The position numbers and the translations under genes are program-made. DNA of 45,975 nucleotides from T1Sed10-7 sp047921175 (GTDB lineage Bacteria > Actinomycetota > Nitriliruptoria > Nitriliruptorales > Nitriliruptoraceae). The stretch is from NCBI GenBank assembly GCA_047921175.1, contig JBLRWQ010000015.1, positions 1 to 45,975 of the forward strand. The letters run 5' to 3'. Of this stretch, positions 33,414 to 42,104 are shown piece by piece (position 1 is the stretch's first letter; each line of letters begins with the position of its first letter). The notes under the pieces were generated by a model, which saw only the letters and a program-made list of their open reading frames with translations, was not told the origin of the DNA and did not search any database.

Positions 33414-34040
33414 TCAGCCCCCGCCTCCCACCCGCCGGATGGCCTCCACCTCGACGAAGGTTGCCGTCGCGCTGGCCACCACCTGCCCGTCGGCGCGGGC
33501 CTCCGCGGCGGTCAGGAGGCGACGGCCGACCCGGTCGACGACCCAGCCGTGCAGGGTCAGCGGGACCCCGATGGGGGTGGGACGGTGGTAACGGACCGTC
33601 AGCTCCCCGGTGAAGCCCGGGACGTGGTGCAGGGTGAGCAGGTAGCCGAGCACGTCGTCGAACAGGGCGGCGACGATACCGCCGTGGGCCATCCCGGGGC
33701 CTCCTTCGAAGGCCGTACCGAGCACGACCTCGGCCACCGCGTCGTCGCCCCGGCGCACCACCTCGATGCCGATGCCGAGCGGGTTCCACGGGCCGGACAC
33801 GACGCACTCGTCGAAGTGCACCACCGGGGCACCGTCCGCCACCTCGGTGGTGAACATCCGCCGTGTCAACGCCTCGACGTCGCGCCAGCGCGGTCCGGCG
33901 CGCTCCGCCGCGTCCGCGAGGGAGCTGAGCTCGGTGGCGACCCGCCGCAGGAGCGCATCGTCGACGTCGTGCGCCATCAGGGCATGCCCGAGCCGTCGCA
34001 CCGCCGTCGCGGCCGTCTCCCGAGGCTCCGGCTCCTGCAT
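33414..34040 (-). CDS. hotdog-fold thioesterase (PaaI-like)
   Basis: A 208-residue protein. The first 70 residues are helical (RRLGHALMAHDVDDALLRRVATELSSLAD). The C-terminal 130 residues form a hotdog domain with PGMAHGGIVAALFDDVLGY, where HGG and the Asp are the catalytic signature, and GELTVRYHRPTPIGVPLTLHG. It should be an acyl-CoA thioesterase; the substrate is unknown. Of three adjacent start codons (34046, 34043, 34040) I chose ATG 34040, six bases after GGAGG. It follows the CNNM pair by 47 bases on the same strand and may be cotranscribed. Confidence 0.83.
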   Translation of the reverse strand: MQEPEPRETAATAVRRLGHALMAHDVDDALLRRVATELSSLADAAERAGPRWRDVEALTRRMFTTEVADGAPVVHFDECVVSGPWNPLGIGIEVVRRGDDAVAEVVLGTAFEGGPGMAHGGIVAALFDDVLGYLLTLHHVPGFTGELTVRYHRPTPIGVPLTLHGWVVDRVGRRLLTAAEARADGQVVASATATFVEVEAIRRVGGGG

Positions 34041-34087
34041 CATCACCCTCCGCGACCGGCTCGACCGGCAACGCTACCGAGGACGCC

Positions 34088-35419
34088 TCAGCGCTCGGGA
34101 GCCCGGACCTCCACCTCGCCCGCCCGCCGCCCGTCGAGGCGCTGCACCGTCAGCGTCCAGCCCTCCGCGGTCGTGACGACGTCGTTCCGTGCGGGGAGCC
34201 GGTCGAGGTGCTCCACGAGCCAGCCGGAGACCGTCTCGGCCTCCACCGCGTCGAGCTCGAGGCCGCACAGCCGGGCGAGCTCGTCCCGGCGGGTCGTGCC
34301 CGGGACCCGCCAGGTCCGGCCGCCGCCGGCCACCGCCGGGTCCTGATCGTCGTACTCGTCGGTGATCTCGCCGACCAGCTCCTCCAGCACGTCCTCGAGC
34401 GACAGCAGCCCGGCGGTGCCGCCGAACTCGTCGACGACCAGCACCGCGTGGGCGCGCTGGGCGAGCATGTCCGCGAGCAGGTGCTCGAGGTCGCGGCTGG
34501 CGGACACCGCGACGATCGGCCGCAGCACCTCGCTGATCGGGCGGTCCAGGACGGCCGGGTCCCTCGCGGTCAGCAGATCCTTGATGTGGACCAGACCGAC
34601 GACGTCGTCGACATCGTGGTGGTGGACGGGGAAGCGCGTGTAGCCCGTGGCGTGGGCACGCTCCAGCGCCTCGCGTCCGGTGGCGGCGTCCGGCAGGGTC
34701 TCGAGGTCGACCCGGGGGGTCATGGCGGCACCGGCGGTCAGCGCCCCCAGATCGAGCGCCGCACGGAGCACCTGCGCATCCGACGGGGTGATGGTGCCCA
34801 GGTCGCGCGACTCGATCACGGCCTGGGCCAGCTCCGCCGGGGTGTGCGCGAGCTGGTGGTCCTCGACGGGCTGGGACCGGACGGCGCGCACCACCAGGTC
34901 CGAGGTGGCACGCAGCAACGCGAGCAGCGGGCGCAGCACGGTGACGACGAGCACGAAGGGGCGTGCGAGCGCGAGCGCCACGGCCTCGGCACGGGCGATG
35001 GCGAGATGGGTCGCCAGCAGCACCCCGAGGACGGTGTGCAGCAGCACCACGACCATCACGGCCAGGCCCAACGACAGCGCAGGCAGCAGCGAGGCCGGCA
35101 CGGCGGTGGCCACGAGCAGCGTCCGGATGGGTCCCCGCAGCGCCGGCTCGGCCAGTGCCCCGAGCCCGACCGCTGCCGCGCTGATGACGAGCTGAGCACC
35201 GGTGACCGAGAGCGGCAGGCGATCCAGGGCCCACAGGACACGCTCAGCCCGTCGGTCGCCCGCCGTCGCCAGGTCCTCGATCCTGCGACGACGCACCGCG
35301 ACCAGCCCGGCCTCCAACGCCACGAACGCCGCCGTGACCAGCAACAGGACCAGCCCGAGGCCGACCGCCCAGACGGGCGACGCGCTCCACCCGCCGGCTG
35401 GTGCCATGGCGACGCTCAC
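34088..35419 (-). CDS. HlyC/CorC-family (CNNM-CBS) protein, divergent transmembrane domain
   Basis: A 443-residue membrane protein. Three or four transmembrane helices (10-35, 72-92, 110-135 and neighbours) are followed by a CBS pair (AAMTPRVDLETLPDAATGREAL, then VLVVDEFGGTAGLLSLEDVLEELVGEI) and a C-terminal CorC_HlyC domain (VSGWLVEHLDRLP). Such proteins are linked to Mg2+ or Co2+ efflux. Its partner gene keeps the family's GE-x-VP-[KR] motif, but this protein has HTVLGVLLATHLAIAR instead, so transport may be altered. GTG 35419 overlaps the partner's stop (GTGA) and has GGGAGG upstream. The two proteins probably form a heteromer. Confidence 0.85.
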   Translation of the reverse strand: MSVAMAPAGGWSASPVWAVGLGLVLLLVTAAFVALEAGLVAVRRRRIEDLATAGDRRAERVLWALDRLPLSVTGAQLVISAAAVGLGALAEPALRGPIRTLLVATAVPASLLPALSLGLAVMVVVLLHTVLGVLLATHLAIARAEAVALALARPFVLVVTVLRPLLALLRATSDLVVRAVRSQPVEDHQLAHTPAELAQAVIESRDLGTITPSDAQVLRAALDLGALTAGAAMTPRVDLETLPDAATGREALERAHATGYTRFPVHHHDVDDVVGLVHIKDLLTARDPAVLDRPISEVLRPIVAVSASRDLEHLLADMLAQRAHAVLVVDEFGGTAGLLSLEDVLEELVGEITDEYDDQDPAVAGGGRTWRVPGTTRRDELARLCGLELDAVEAETVSGWLVEHLDRLPARNDVVTTAEGWTLTVQRLDGRRAGEVEVRAPER

Positions 35420-36732
35420 GGTGCGCCTCCCTCGCCGCCGAGCTCGCGGACCAGCAGCTCGGTGATGCGGGTGCCGTCCATACGGTGCACCGTGAGCTCG
35501 AGCCGCCCGTACTGCACGATCTCGCCGACGCTCGGCACGTGCCCCAGCTGGTCGAGGACGAACCCGGCCAGGGTCTCGTAGGGGCCGTCGGGGAGCGGCT
35601 CCGCGAACAGGACCGAGGCCCGGTCCAGCCGCAGCCGCCCATCGACCGAGGTCCGACCCGGTCCACGGCGCCGCACCGCGAGGCCGGCCGCGTCGAACTC
35701 GTCCTCGATGTCGCCGACCAGCTCCTCCAGCACATCCTCGAGGGTGACCAGGCCGACGGTGCCCCCGTGCTCGTCGATGACCACCGCTGCGGTGCGCTGC
35801 AACCGACGGAACTCCGCCAGCAGCCGTCGCAGCCGGGCCGCCTCCGGCACGATCAGCACGGGGGCGACGACCTCGCGCAGGTGCGTCCGGGCGAGCCGCT
35901 CGGGTGCCACCTCCAGCAGGTCGCGGACGTGGACGCTGCCCAACACCTCGTCCTCGTGCTCGCCGTGGACCGGGAAGCGGCTGTACCCCGTGTCGCGTGC
36001 ACGTCGTGCCAGGTCCGCGAGGGTGTCGTCGGCGGCCAACCAGACCACGTCGGGCCGGGGCACCATCACCTCCTCCACGCGACGGTCACCGAGCGCGACG
36101 GCGCGTGACAGCAGCGAGGTCTGCTCGCTCGTGAGGCTGCCCTCCTCGCCGGAGGCGTCGATGATCCGGGCCAGCTCCTCCAGGCTGTGACCCGTCCCCG
36201 CCCGGTCGACGACCGCGACCCGGAGACCGTGCTGCAGGAGCGCCACCGCGACGCGGTCGAGTCCACGGGCGACGGGGACGAGGAACCAGCCGAGCACCCA
36301 CAGCACGGGTGCGAGCAGCCGCAGCACCTCCAGGGGCCGGGCGACGGCGAGCGTGCGGGGTACCAGCTCGCCCAGCACCACGAGCACCAGGGTCACGAGC
36401 ACGAACGCCACCGCGGGGGCGGTCCGGGCCGCCGCACCGTCCGGCAGACCGGCGAGGTCGAGCACGGGCCGGACCACCTGCTCGCCCAGCGCAGCAGCGG
36501 CCACGACCCCGAGCAGGACCGACGCGATCGCGACCGCGATGCGTGCAGCAGCGAGCGAGGTCGACACCGTCCCGAGCTCACGCAGCACCCGGGCCGCCCA
36601 GCGCCTGCCGAGCCCGGCCTGGTCCTCCAGCCCGGGCCGCCGGACCGTGACCAGCGCGAACTCCGTCGCGACGAACACCGCGTTGCCCGCGACCAGGACG
36701 GTAGCGACGACCAGCGCCCACCCGGCGGTCAC
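35416..36732 (-). CDS. HlyC/CorC-family (CNNM-CBS) membrane protein
   Basis: A 438-residue member of the CNNM/CorC family. The N-terminal DUF21/CNNM transmembrane domain contains LVVLGELVPRTLAVARPLEV (the conserved GELVP[KR] motif) and RRWAARVLRELGTVSTSLAAARIAV. A CBS pair follows (VMVPRPDVVWLAADDTLADL, then VVIDEHGGTVGLVTLEDVLEELVGDIEDEFD), then the transporter-associated CorC_HlyC domain (LAGFVLDQLGHVPSVGE). It likely moves divalent cations under nucleotide control. The GTG start has a weak ribosome-binding site. Its promoter is probably TAGGCT at 36778-36783. It is first in the operon with the divergent paralogue. Confidence 0.9.
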   Translation of the reverse strand: MTAGWALVVATVLVAGNAVFVATEFALVTVRRPGLEDQAGLGRRWAARVLRELGTVSTSLAAARIAVAIASVLLGVVAAAALGEQVVRPVLDLAGLPDGAAARTAPAVAFVLVTLVLVVLGELVPRTLAVARPLEVLRLLAPVLWVLGWFLVPVARGLDRVAVALLQHGLRVAVVDRAGTGHSLEELARIIDASGEEGSLTSEQTSLLSRAVALGDRRVEEVMVPRPDVVWLAADDTLADLARRARDTGYSRFPVHGEHEDEVLGSVHVRDLLEVAPERLARTHLREVVAPVLIVPEAARLRRLLAEFRRLQRTAAVVIDEHGGTVGLVTLEDVLEELVGDIEDEFDAAGLAVRRRGPGRTSVDGRLRLDRASVLFAEPLPDGPYETLAGFVLDQLGHVPSVGEIVQYGRLELTVHRMDGTRITELLVRELGGEGGAP

Positions 36733-36775
36733 GGGGTCGCCACGGGTCGGGGTCTCGGGCCGTCGTCCACCCGAG

Positions 36776-36785
36776 GGAGCCTACT
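36776..36785 (-). promoter_or_regulatory. AGTAGGCTCC promoter element before the CNNM operon
   Basis: Minus-strand AGTAGGCTCC includes -10-like TAGGCT (36778-36783), which would start transcription about 40 bases before the first CNNM gene. The identical decamer occurs at 10706-10715 and 44128-44137. Confidence 0.45.
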
Positions 36786-36828
36786 GCCGCCGGGCGGACG
36801 CAGGCAGGAGCGGCACCGGCTCGCCGGG

Positions 36829-37407
36829 TCAGGCACCTCGGGCGTGCGGCCGGAGAGCCTGCGGGTCGGGCAGCAGCGAGCGGGCGTGCGAGGCCATGTC
36901 GAAGCGGTCGTCCAGCAGCGCGGTCATGCCGAGCCCGGTCAGCGCGCCGAGCAGGGTCTGGGCCCGGGCGACCGCTTCCTCCTCGCTCAGCTCCGGCAGC
37001 TCGCGCCGGTAGGCGTCGGCGAACCGCTCCACCCGCCGCTGGTGGGAGCGCAGGACGCGCGCGGCGATCGCCGGGTCGGTCAGGCCGCGGCCAGCCAGCT
37101 GGAGGTAGATCCGGGCGATCGGCGAGGAGCCGGTCATGAAGGTGACGAACGCGTCGACGAGCTCGTCGAGGGTGTCCGTGCCCTCACCTGCCGGGTCGGG
37201 GTCGACCGCCTCGATGGCCTCGCGCACCACCTCGAAGACCGCGTCGTCCTTGGAGGCGAACAGGTTGTAGAAGCTGCCCGCACCGACCCGTGCGCGTTCC
37301 GTGATGGCCTTGAGGGTCACCCCCTCGATGCCGACCTCGGCCAGCAGCCGACGGGTCGCGGACAGGATGCGCTCCCGGGTCTCGAGCCCGACGCGGTACC
37401 TCGCCAC
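36829..37407 (-). CDS. TetR-family transcriptional regulator
   Basis: A 192-residue TetR protein. The N-terminal helix-turn-helix is clear: TRERILSATRRLLAEVGIEG, then TLKAITERARVGAGSFYNLF with ASKDDAVFE. The C-terminal ligand domain is of the short TetR_C type (GSSPIARIYLQLAGRGLTDP). GTG 37407 is preceded by GGAGGAGG. It is divergent from a FadE5-like dehydrogenase, and the intergenic DNA holds three related palindromes, so it most likely represses fadE and itself and is released by an acyl-CoA. Ligand and regulon are inference. A minus-strand TAGGGT (37446-37451) is its likely -10, with the first operator covering the -35. Confidence 0.88.
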   Translation of the reverse strand: MARYRVGLETRERILSATRRLLAEVGIEGVTLKAITERARVGAGSFYNLFASKDDAVFEVVREAIEAVDPDPAGEGTDTLDELVDAFVTFMTGSSPIARIYLQLAGRGLTDPAIAARVLRSHQRRVERFADAYRRELPELSEEEAVARAQTLLGALTGLGMTALLDDRFDMASHARSLLPDPQALRPHARGA

Positions 37408-37470
37408 CCGCCACCTCCTCCCCGCCGGTCACCGTCTGGCCGGCAACCCTACACCGCCAGCTTGCAGAAC

Positions 37471-37524
37471 TGGAACGAACGCTCCAAGATGTAGCAGACG
37501 TTCCAAGATGGAACAGCCGCTCCA
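37471..37524. promoter_or_regulatory. TetR operator array between tetR and fadE
   Basis: There are three elements. TGGAACGAACGCTCCA (37471-37486) is a palindrome with one mismatch per arm. GTTCCA-AGA-TGGAAC (37500-37514) is a perfect palindrome. TGGAACAGCCGCTCCA (37509-37524) repeats the first motif 38 bases downstream. The shared pattern TGGAAC-N3-CGCTCCA, the overlap with the tetR -35 and the location between divergent genes support an operator. Confidence 0.65.
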
Positions 37525-37622
37525 GTACTGGCGTTGTACCCAGGACCGGAGCCGACACGGATCACCGGGCGCACCGGGAGCCTGCGCCACGGGGACGGAC
37601 GCGGCGGATCGAGGGAGACGCG

Positions 37623-39503
37623 ATGAGCCACTACAGGAGCAACCTCCGCGACATCGAGTTCAACCTCTTCGAGGTGCTCGGTGCCGACAGCTACTTCGGG
37701 ACCGGCCCCTTCGAGGCGGTCGACGGCGAGCAGGCCCGCATGCTGCTCTCCGAGATGGAGCGGTTCGCCCGCGAGTCCGTCTGGGCGGAGTCCTTCGTCG
37801 CGGCCGACCGGACCCCGCTCGAGCTCTCCCCCGAGGGGGACGTGACCATCCCGGAGGAGCTCGACCAGGCGCTGCAGGCCTTCTACGACGCCGGTTGGCA
37901 CCTGATGCCCCTGCCGACCCACCTCGGTGGCTACGGCGCGCCCCCGACGATCCGCTGGGCCGGCACGGAACTGCTCGCCGGCGGCCACGCCACCGCGTCG
38001 CTGTGGCCGATCGGTGCGTTGATGGCCTCGATCATCGACGAGATCGGCACCGAGGGCCAGAAGCGCGTCTTCGCCCGCGCGCTGGTCGAGGACCGCTGGG
38101 GCGGCACGATGGTGCTGACCGAGCCGGACGCCGGCTCCGACGTCGGCGCCGGGGTGACCAGGGCCACCTTCGTCGAGGCCTCGGGCGAGGACGACCTCGG
38201 TGACGTCTACCACCTCGAGGGCATCAAGCGCTTCATCACCTCCGCGGACGCCCAGACCCACCCCAACACCCTGCACCTGGTGCTCGCCCGTCCCGAGGGC
38301 GCTGCGGCCGGCACCAAGGGGCTGAGCCTGTTCCTGGTGCCCAAGCGCCACGTCGATGCCGACGGCACGATCGGCGAGCGCAACGGTGTGCGCGTCTCCA
38401 ACCTCGAGAAGAAGATGGGGATCAAGGGCTCGGCGACCTGCGAGCTCTCCCTCGGCCAGGACGGCGAACCGTGCGTCGGCTACCTCGCCGGCAACGTCCA
38501 CGAGGGCATCAAGCAGATGTTCCTCGTGATCGAGTACGCACGCATGATGGTCGGCACCAAGGCCATGGCCACCCTGTCCACCGGCTACCTGAACGCGCTC
38601 GACTACGCCAAGATCCGGATCCAGGGCCCGGACATGACCCAGATGACCGACAAGACCGCTCCCAAGGTCGAGATCATCAAGCACCCGGACGTGCGCCGGA
38701 TGCTGATGACCCAGAAGGCCCACGCCGAGGGCATGCGGGCGCTGGTCATGTACGCCGGGTGGGTCCAGGACCAGGCGCAGCTGGCCGCCGACCCCGCCGG
38801 TGGGGAGGACCACGACGAGCACGCCCGCTGGATCGCCCGGGAGGATCTGCTCCTGCCGCTGGTCAAGGGCTACTGCTCCGAGAAGGCCTACGAGCTGCTC
38901 GGCTCCATGAGCCTGCAGACCTTCGGTGGCTCCGGCTACACGCAGGACTACCCCATCGAGCAGTACATCCGCGACGCCAAGATCGACACCCTGTACGAGG
39001 GCACCACCGCGATCCAGGCGCTCGATCTGCTGTTCCGCAAGATCGTCCGGGACCAGGGCGCGACCCTGACCTGGTACGCCGACCAGATCCGCACCTTCCT
39101 CAAGGCCGGGCCGGAGAGCGACGGACTCGCCGAGGAGCGGGAGCGGCTCGGCAGCGCGCTGGACGCGACCCAGTCCCACCTCGGGGTGCTGCTCCAGCAC
39201 GCGATGGCCTCGATGGACGAGTCCAAGCGCACCGAGCTGTACAAGACCGGGCTGCAGTCGACCGCGTTCCTCGAGTCGCTCGCCGAGGTGCTGATCGGCT
39301 GGCTGCTGCTGCGCCAGGCCGAGGTCGCCCACGACGCGCTGGAGGCCGGGGTCGGGTCCGACAAGGACCGGGACTTCTACACCGGCAAGCTGGCCGCGGC
39401 CCGCTTCTTCGCCCGCTCGGTCCTGCCCAAGGCCGGCCTGCGTGCGCAGGTCGCCGCCGAGGAGGACGGCGCACTGATGGGCGTCCCGGAGTCGGCCTTC
39501 TGA
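37623..39503 (+). CDS. acyl-CoA dehydrogenase, FadE5-like
   Basis: A 626-residue acyl-CoA dehydrogenase of the long type. The N-terminus MSHYRSNLRDIEFNLFEVLG is the signature of mycobacterial FadE5-like enzymes. The core has TMVLTEPDAGSDVGAGVTRA, IKRFITSADAQ, EKKMGIKGSATCELS and the active-site Glu in DTLYEGTTAIQALDLLF, followed by a C-terminal helical domain (WLLLRQAEVAHDALEAG) absent from short enzymes. It oxidises medium- to long-chain acyl-CoAs with FAD. GAGGGAG lies before ATG 37623. It is divergent from tetR across an operator array, so fatty-acyl induction is likely. A clear hairpin follows the stop, so it is a single-gene unit. Confidence 0.93.
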   Translation: MSHYRSNLRDIEFNLFEVLGADSYFGTGPFEAVDGEQARMLLSEMERFARESVWAESFVAADRTPLELSPEGDVTIPEELDQALQAFYDAGWHLMPLPTHLGGYGAPPTIRWAGTELLAGGHATASLWPIGALMASIIDEIGTEGQKRVFARALVEDRWGGTMVLTEPDAGSDVGAGVTRATFVEASGEDDLGDVYHLEGIKRFITSADAQTHPNTLHLVLARPEGAAAGTKGLSLFLVPKRHVDADGTIGERNGVRVSNLEKKMGIKGSATCELSLGQDGEPCVGYLAGNVHEGIKQMFLVIEYARMMVGTKAMATLSTGYLNALDYAKIRIQGPDMTQMTDKTAPKVEIIKHPDVRRMLMTQKAHAEGMRALVMYAGWVQDQAQLAADPAGGEDHDEHARWIAREDLLLPLVKGYCSEKAYELLGSMSLQTFGGSGYTQDYPIEQYIRDAKIDTLYEGTTAIQALDLLFRKIVRDQGATLTWYADQIRTFLKAGPESDGLAEERERLGSALDATQSHLGVLLQHAMASMDESKRTELYKTGLQSTAFLESLAEVLIGWLLLRQAEVAHDALEAGVGSDKDRDFYTGKLAAARFFARSVLPKAGLRAQVAAEEDGALMGVPESAF

Positions 39504-39531
39504 GACCGCGAACCTGAGCGAACCCACGCGA

Positions 39532-39557
39532 GGGGCCCGTCGACGTCGGCGGGCCCC
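39532..39557 (+). terminator. Hairpin terminator after fadE
   Basis: GGGGCCCG-N10-CGGGCCCC has perfect eight-base arms and starts 28 bases after the fadE stop. No U-tract follows, which is common in GC-rich actinobacteria. The next gene (PBP) begins about 165 bases later and should have its own promoter. Confidence 0.6.
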
Positions 39558-39723
39558 GCCGCATGCGGCCACCTCCCGGTGACCACCACCCTTGAGCCGG
39601 TGCGGAGGCGGCGCTCGGTACCGTCTCCGGTCGGCCCGGCAGTGATGCCGGCGGTCGGTCCGACGCACCAGCGACGGATCGTGGCGGCCCGCGGATACAG
39701 GCCCCGGACACAGGACGACCTCC

Positions 39724-42072
39724 ATGGCACGTGCCACCTCCAAGGCGAAGGGCCGCGAGACCCCGCCCCGGCGCCGTCGGCGCTGGTGGATCGTGCTGCT
39801 CGTGGTCCCGGCGGTGCTGCTCGCCGCGGCCGGCCTGCTCGGCTTCTACCTCGTCTTCTCCTCGGTCCCGTTGCCCGACGACATCGACGCCCGTTCCTCC
39901 CTGGTCTTCGACGTCGACGGTGAGGAGGTCGGTGCGCTCGCCAGCGAGCTGACGCGCGTCGACGTCGAGCTCGACACCCTGCCGGACCACGTCCCCGCTG
40001 CGGTGTTGGCCGCCGAGGACCGCGGCTTCTACGAGCACCGAGGGATCTCCTGGACCGGCATCGCCCGGGCGCTGTTCACCAACGTCCGCGCCGGCGAGGT
40101 GCAGCAGGGCGGCTCGACGATCACCCAGCAGTACATCAAGAACGCCGCGTTGAGCCCGGAGGTCACCTATCGCCGCAAGGTCGAGGAGGCGGCGCTCGCG
40201 ATCAAGATGGAACAGGCCTTCAGCAAGGACGAGATCCTCGGCTTCTACCTGAACACGATCTACTGGGGCCGTGGTGCCTACGGCATCGAGGCCGCCGCGC
40301 AGGCCTTCTTCGAGATCCCGGCGTCGGACCTGGACGTGAACCAGGCCGCGACCCTGGCCGGCATCATCGCCGCGCCCGAGAGCTTCGACCCGCTCGAGAA
40401 CCCCGAGCGTGCCGAGGAGCGTCGCCGCTTCGTGCTGGAGGGCATGGTCGACACGGAGGCGCTGACCCGCGCCGACGCCGACGAGCTGCTCGCCCTGGGG
40501 CTGCCCGAGGTGAGCGAACGGCGCGGAGCCTCCCGGGGTCCGAACGCCTACTACCTCGATGCGGTCCGCCGCGAGCTGGCGGCGCTGCCGGAGTTCGCCG
40601 AGGGCGAGCTGTTCCGGGGCTTGCGGATCCACACCGAGCTCGACCAGCGCATGCAGGCCGCGGCGCAGGAGACCCTCACCGAGGCCATCGCGGACGGTCC
40701 CACCGACACCGGCGCGATCGTCACCATCGACCCCTCGACGGGCGGCGTCCGTGCCCTCGCGGGCGGTCCCGACAGCGACCTGCAGCCGTTCAACACCGCC
40801 GTGCGGTCGGTCCGCCAGACCGGCTCGGTGTTCAAGACCTTCACGCTCCAGGCCTTCATCGAGGCGGGCCGCTCCCCCGAGACCCGCTTCCCCGCGCCGG
40901 CGCAGATCGAGGTGGACGACGCCCAGGGGCCCATCGGCAACTACGGCGGCGCCGCGTTCGGTGAGCAGTCCGTCCGGCAGGCCACCGCCTCCTCGACCAA
41001 CACCGTCTACGTGCTGATGCAGGAGGAGCTCGGCCGCGAGGCGGTCATCGAGGCCGCCCGCCGGGCCGGGCTGCCGCGTGACGCCGCCGACGAGGTCTTC
41101 CCGACCGAGCGCGGCGAGGGGCCCACGATGCGGCCCCTTGCAGGCCTGACGCTCGGGCAGGACGGCTTCTCCCCGTTGGAGATCGCGAGCGCCTACGGGA
41201 CCTACGCGGCGGAGGGCTTCCACGTCCAGCCGCGGCTGGTCGCCCGGGTCGAGGACGACCAGGGACGGACCATCTACGCGCCGGTCCCCACCGAGGAGCA
41301 GGGCGTCGACGTCCAGGTCGCGCGGGCCGTCAGCCAGGTCCTGAACGAGGCCGTGACCACCGGCAGCGGGCAGGCCGCCCTCCTCGACGACCGTCCCATC
41401 GCCGGCAAGACCGGGACCACCAACGAGGGTCGCGACGCCTGGTTCGCCGGCTACATCCCCCAGCTGTCGACCACGGTGTGGTTCGGCAACCTCGACAACA
41501 GCCCGATCGACGCCGATGCGGTCACCGGCGGTGCACTCGCCTCGCCGGTCTGGCGGGCCTACATGGCCCGGGCGGTCGATGGCATCGAGCCCCGCGCCTT
41601 CACGCCACCGTCGCTCGAGCTGGAGGGCGGCGAGCCGGAGTCCTGCCCCGACGGCTATGGGTTCGGCGAGCCCCCGGCCGCGGTGGACGAGGACGGGTTC
41701 TTCCCCGACATCCTGTTCGACGTGACCGACGAGGACGGCCGGCCCTGCGTGGAGATCAAGCCGGAGCTCGAGCCCTGCCCGCCGGGCTTCGCGTACGGCC
41801 CGCTGCCCGACGGCCCGGACGAGCTGGGTCGGCTGCCGGAGGTGCTCGACGAGCCGGTCGACTTCCAGGGCCGCCGCTGCGTCGAGCAGCTGCCCGAGCC
41901 CGAACCGGACCCCGAGCCCGAACCGGACCCCGAGCCCGAGCCAGACCCCGAGCCCGAGCCAGACCCCGAGCCCGAGCCAGACCCCGAGCCCGAGCCAGAC
42001 CCCGACCCCGAGCCAGACCCCGAGCCGGACCCCGACCCCGGACCGGATCCGGACCTCGAGCCGGAGGACTGA
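39724..42072 (+). CDS. class A penicillin-binding protein (PBP1a/ponA-like) with Cys-module and PEPEPD tail
   Basis: A 782-residue bifunctional peptidoglycan synthase. A basic cytoplasmic start and one membrane helix (about 21-46) precede the GT51 glycosyltransferase domain (E98 in AAEDRGFYEHRGI, then QQGGSTITQQYIKN) and the transpeptidase domain with S368VFK371, S424TN426 and K562TGT565. All catalytic motifs are intact. After residue 635 come two tandem 34-residue modules, each starting CPxG and ending GR-x-CVE, with cysteine pairs 641/675 and 685/719 at identical spacing. The last 60 residues are Pro/Glu/Asp (PEPEPD) repeats. The outside location suggests disulfide-bonded modules. The gene is alone on this strand between fadE and a convergent CoA transferase. 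Confidence 0.93.
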   Translation: MARATSKAKGRETPPRRRRRWWIVLLVVPAVLLAAAGLLGFYLVFSSVPLPDDIDARSSLVFDVDGEEVGALASELTRVDVELDTLPDHVPAAVLAAEDRGFYEHRGISWTGIARALFTNVRAGEVQQGGSTITQQYIKNAALSPEVTYRRKVEEAALAIKMEQAFSKDEILGFYLNTIYWGRGAYGIEAAAQAFFEIPASDLDVNQAATLAGIIAAPESFDPLENPERAEERRRFVLEGMVDTEALTRADADELLALGLPEVSERRGASRGPNAYYLDAVRRELAALPEFAEGELFRGLRIHTELDQRMQAAAQETLTEAIADGPTDTGAIVTIDPSTGGVRALAGGPDSDLQPFNTAVRSVRQTGSVFKTFTLQAFIEAGRSPETRFPAPAQIEVDDAQGPIGNYGGAAFGEQSVRQATASSTNTVYVLMQEELGREAVIEAARRAGLPRDAADEVFPTERGEGPTMRPLAGLTLGQDGFSPLEIASAYGTYAAEGFHVQPRLVARVEDDQGRTIYAPVPTEEQGVDVQVARAVSQVLNEAVTTGSGQAALLDDRPIAGKTGTTNEGRDAWFAGYIPQLSTTVWFGNLDNSPIDADAVTGGALASPVWRAYMARAVDGIEPRAFTPPSLELEGGEPESCPDGYGFGEPPAAVDEDGFFPDILFDVTDEDGRPCVEIKPELEPCPPGFAYGPLPDGPDELGRLPEVLDEPVDFQGRRCVEQLPEPEPDPEPEPDPEPEPDPEPEPDPEPEPDPEPEPDPDPEPDPEPDPDPGPDPDLEPED
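41893..42066 (+). repeat. Tandem coding repeat (PEPEPD units) at PBP 3' end
   Basis: An 18-bp unit encoding Pro-Glu-Pro-Glu-Pro-Asp is repeated several times with minor changes, degrading to 12-bp PDPEPD/PDPD units at the end. The reading frame is kept to the stop. Tail length may vary between strains by slippage. Confidence 0.85.
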
Positions 42073-42104
42073 GCCGCCGGCCACACCGGTCCCCACCGTC
42101 CGAC

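Noticed and set aside
39100..42096. Long minus-strand open frame opposite the PBP and fadE 3' end, with Gly/Ser or Leu/Gly repeats
   Set aside because: The repetitive part is the antisense of the PEPEPD codons; the rest lacks motifs and covers two well-supported plus-strand genes.
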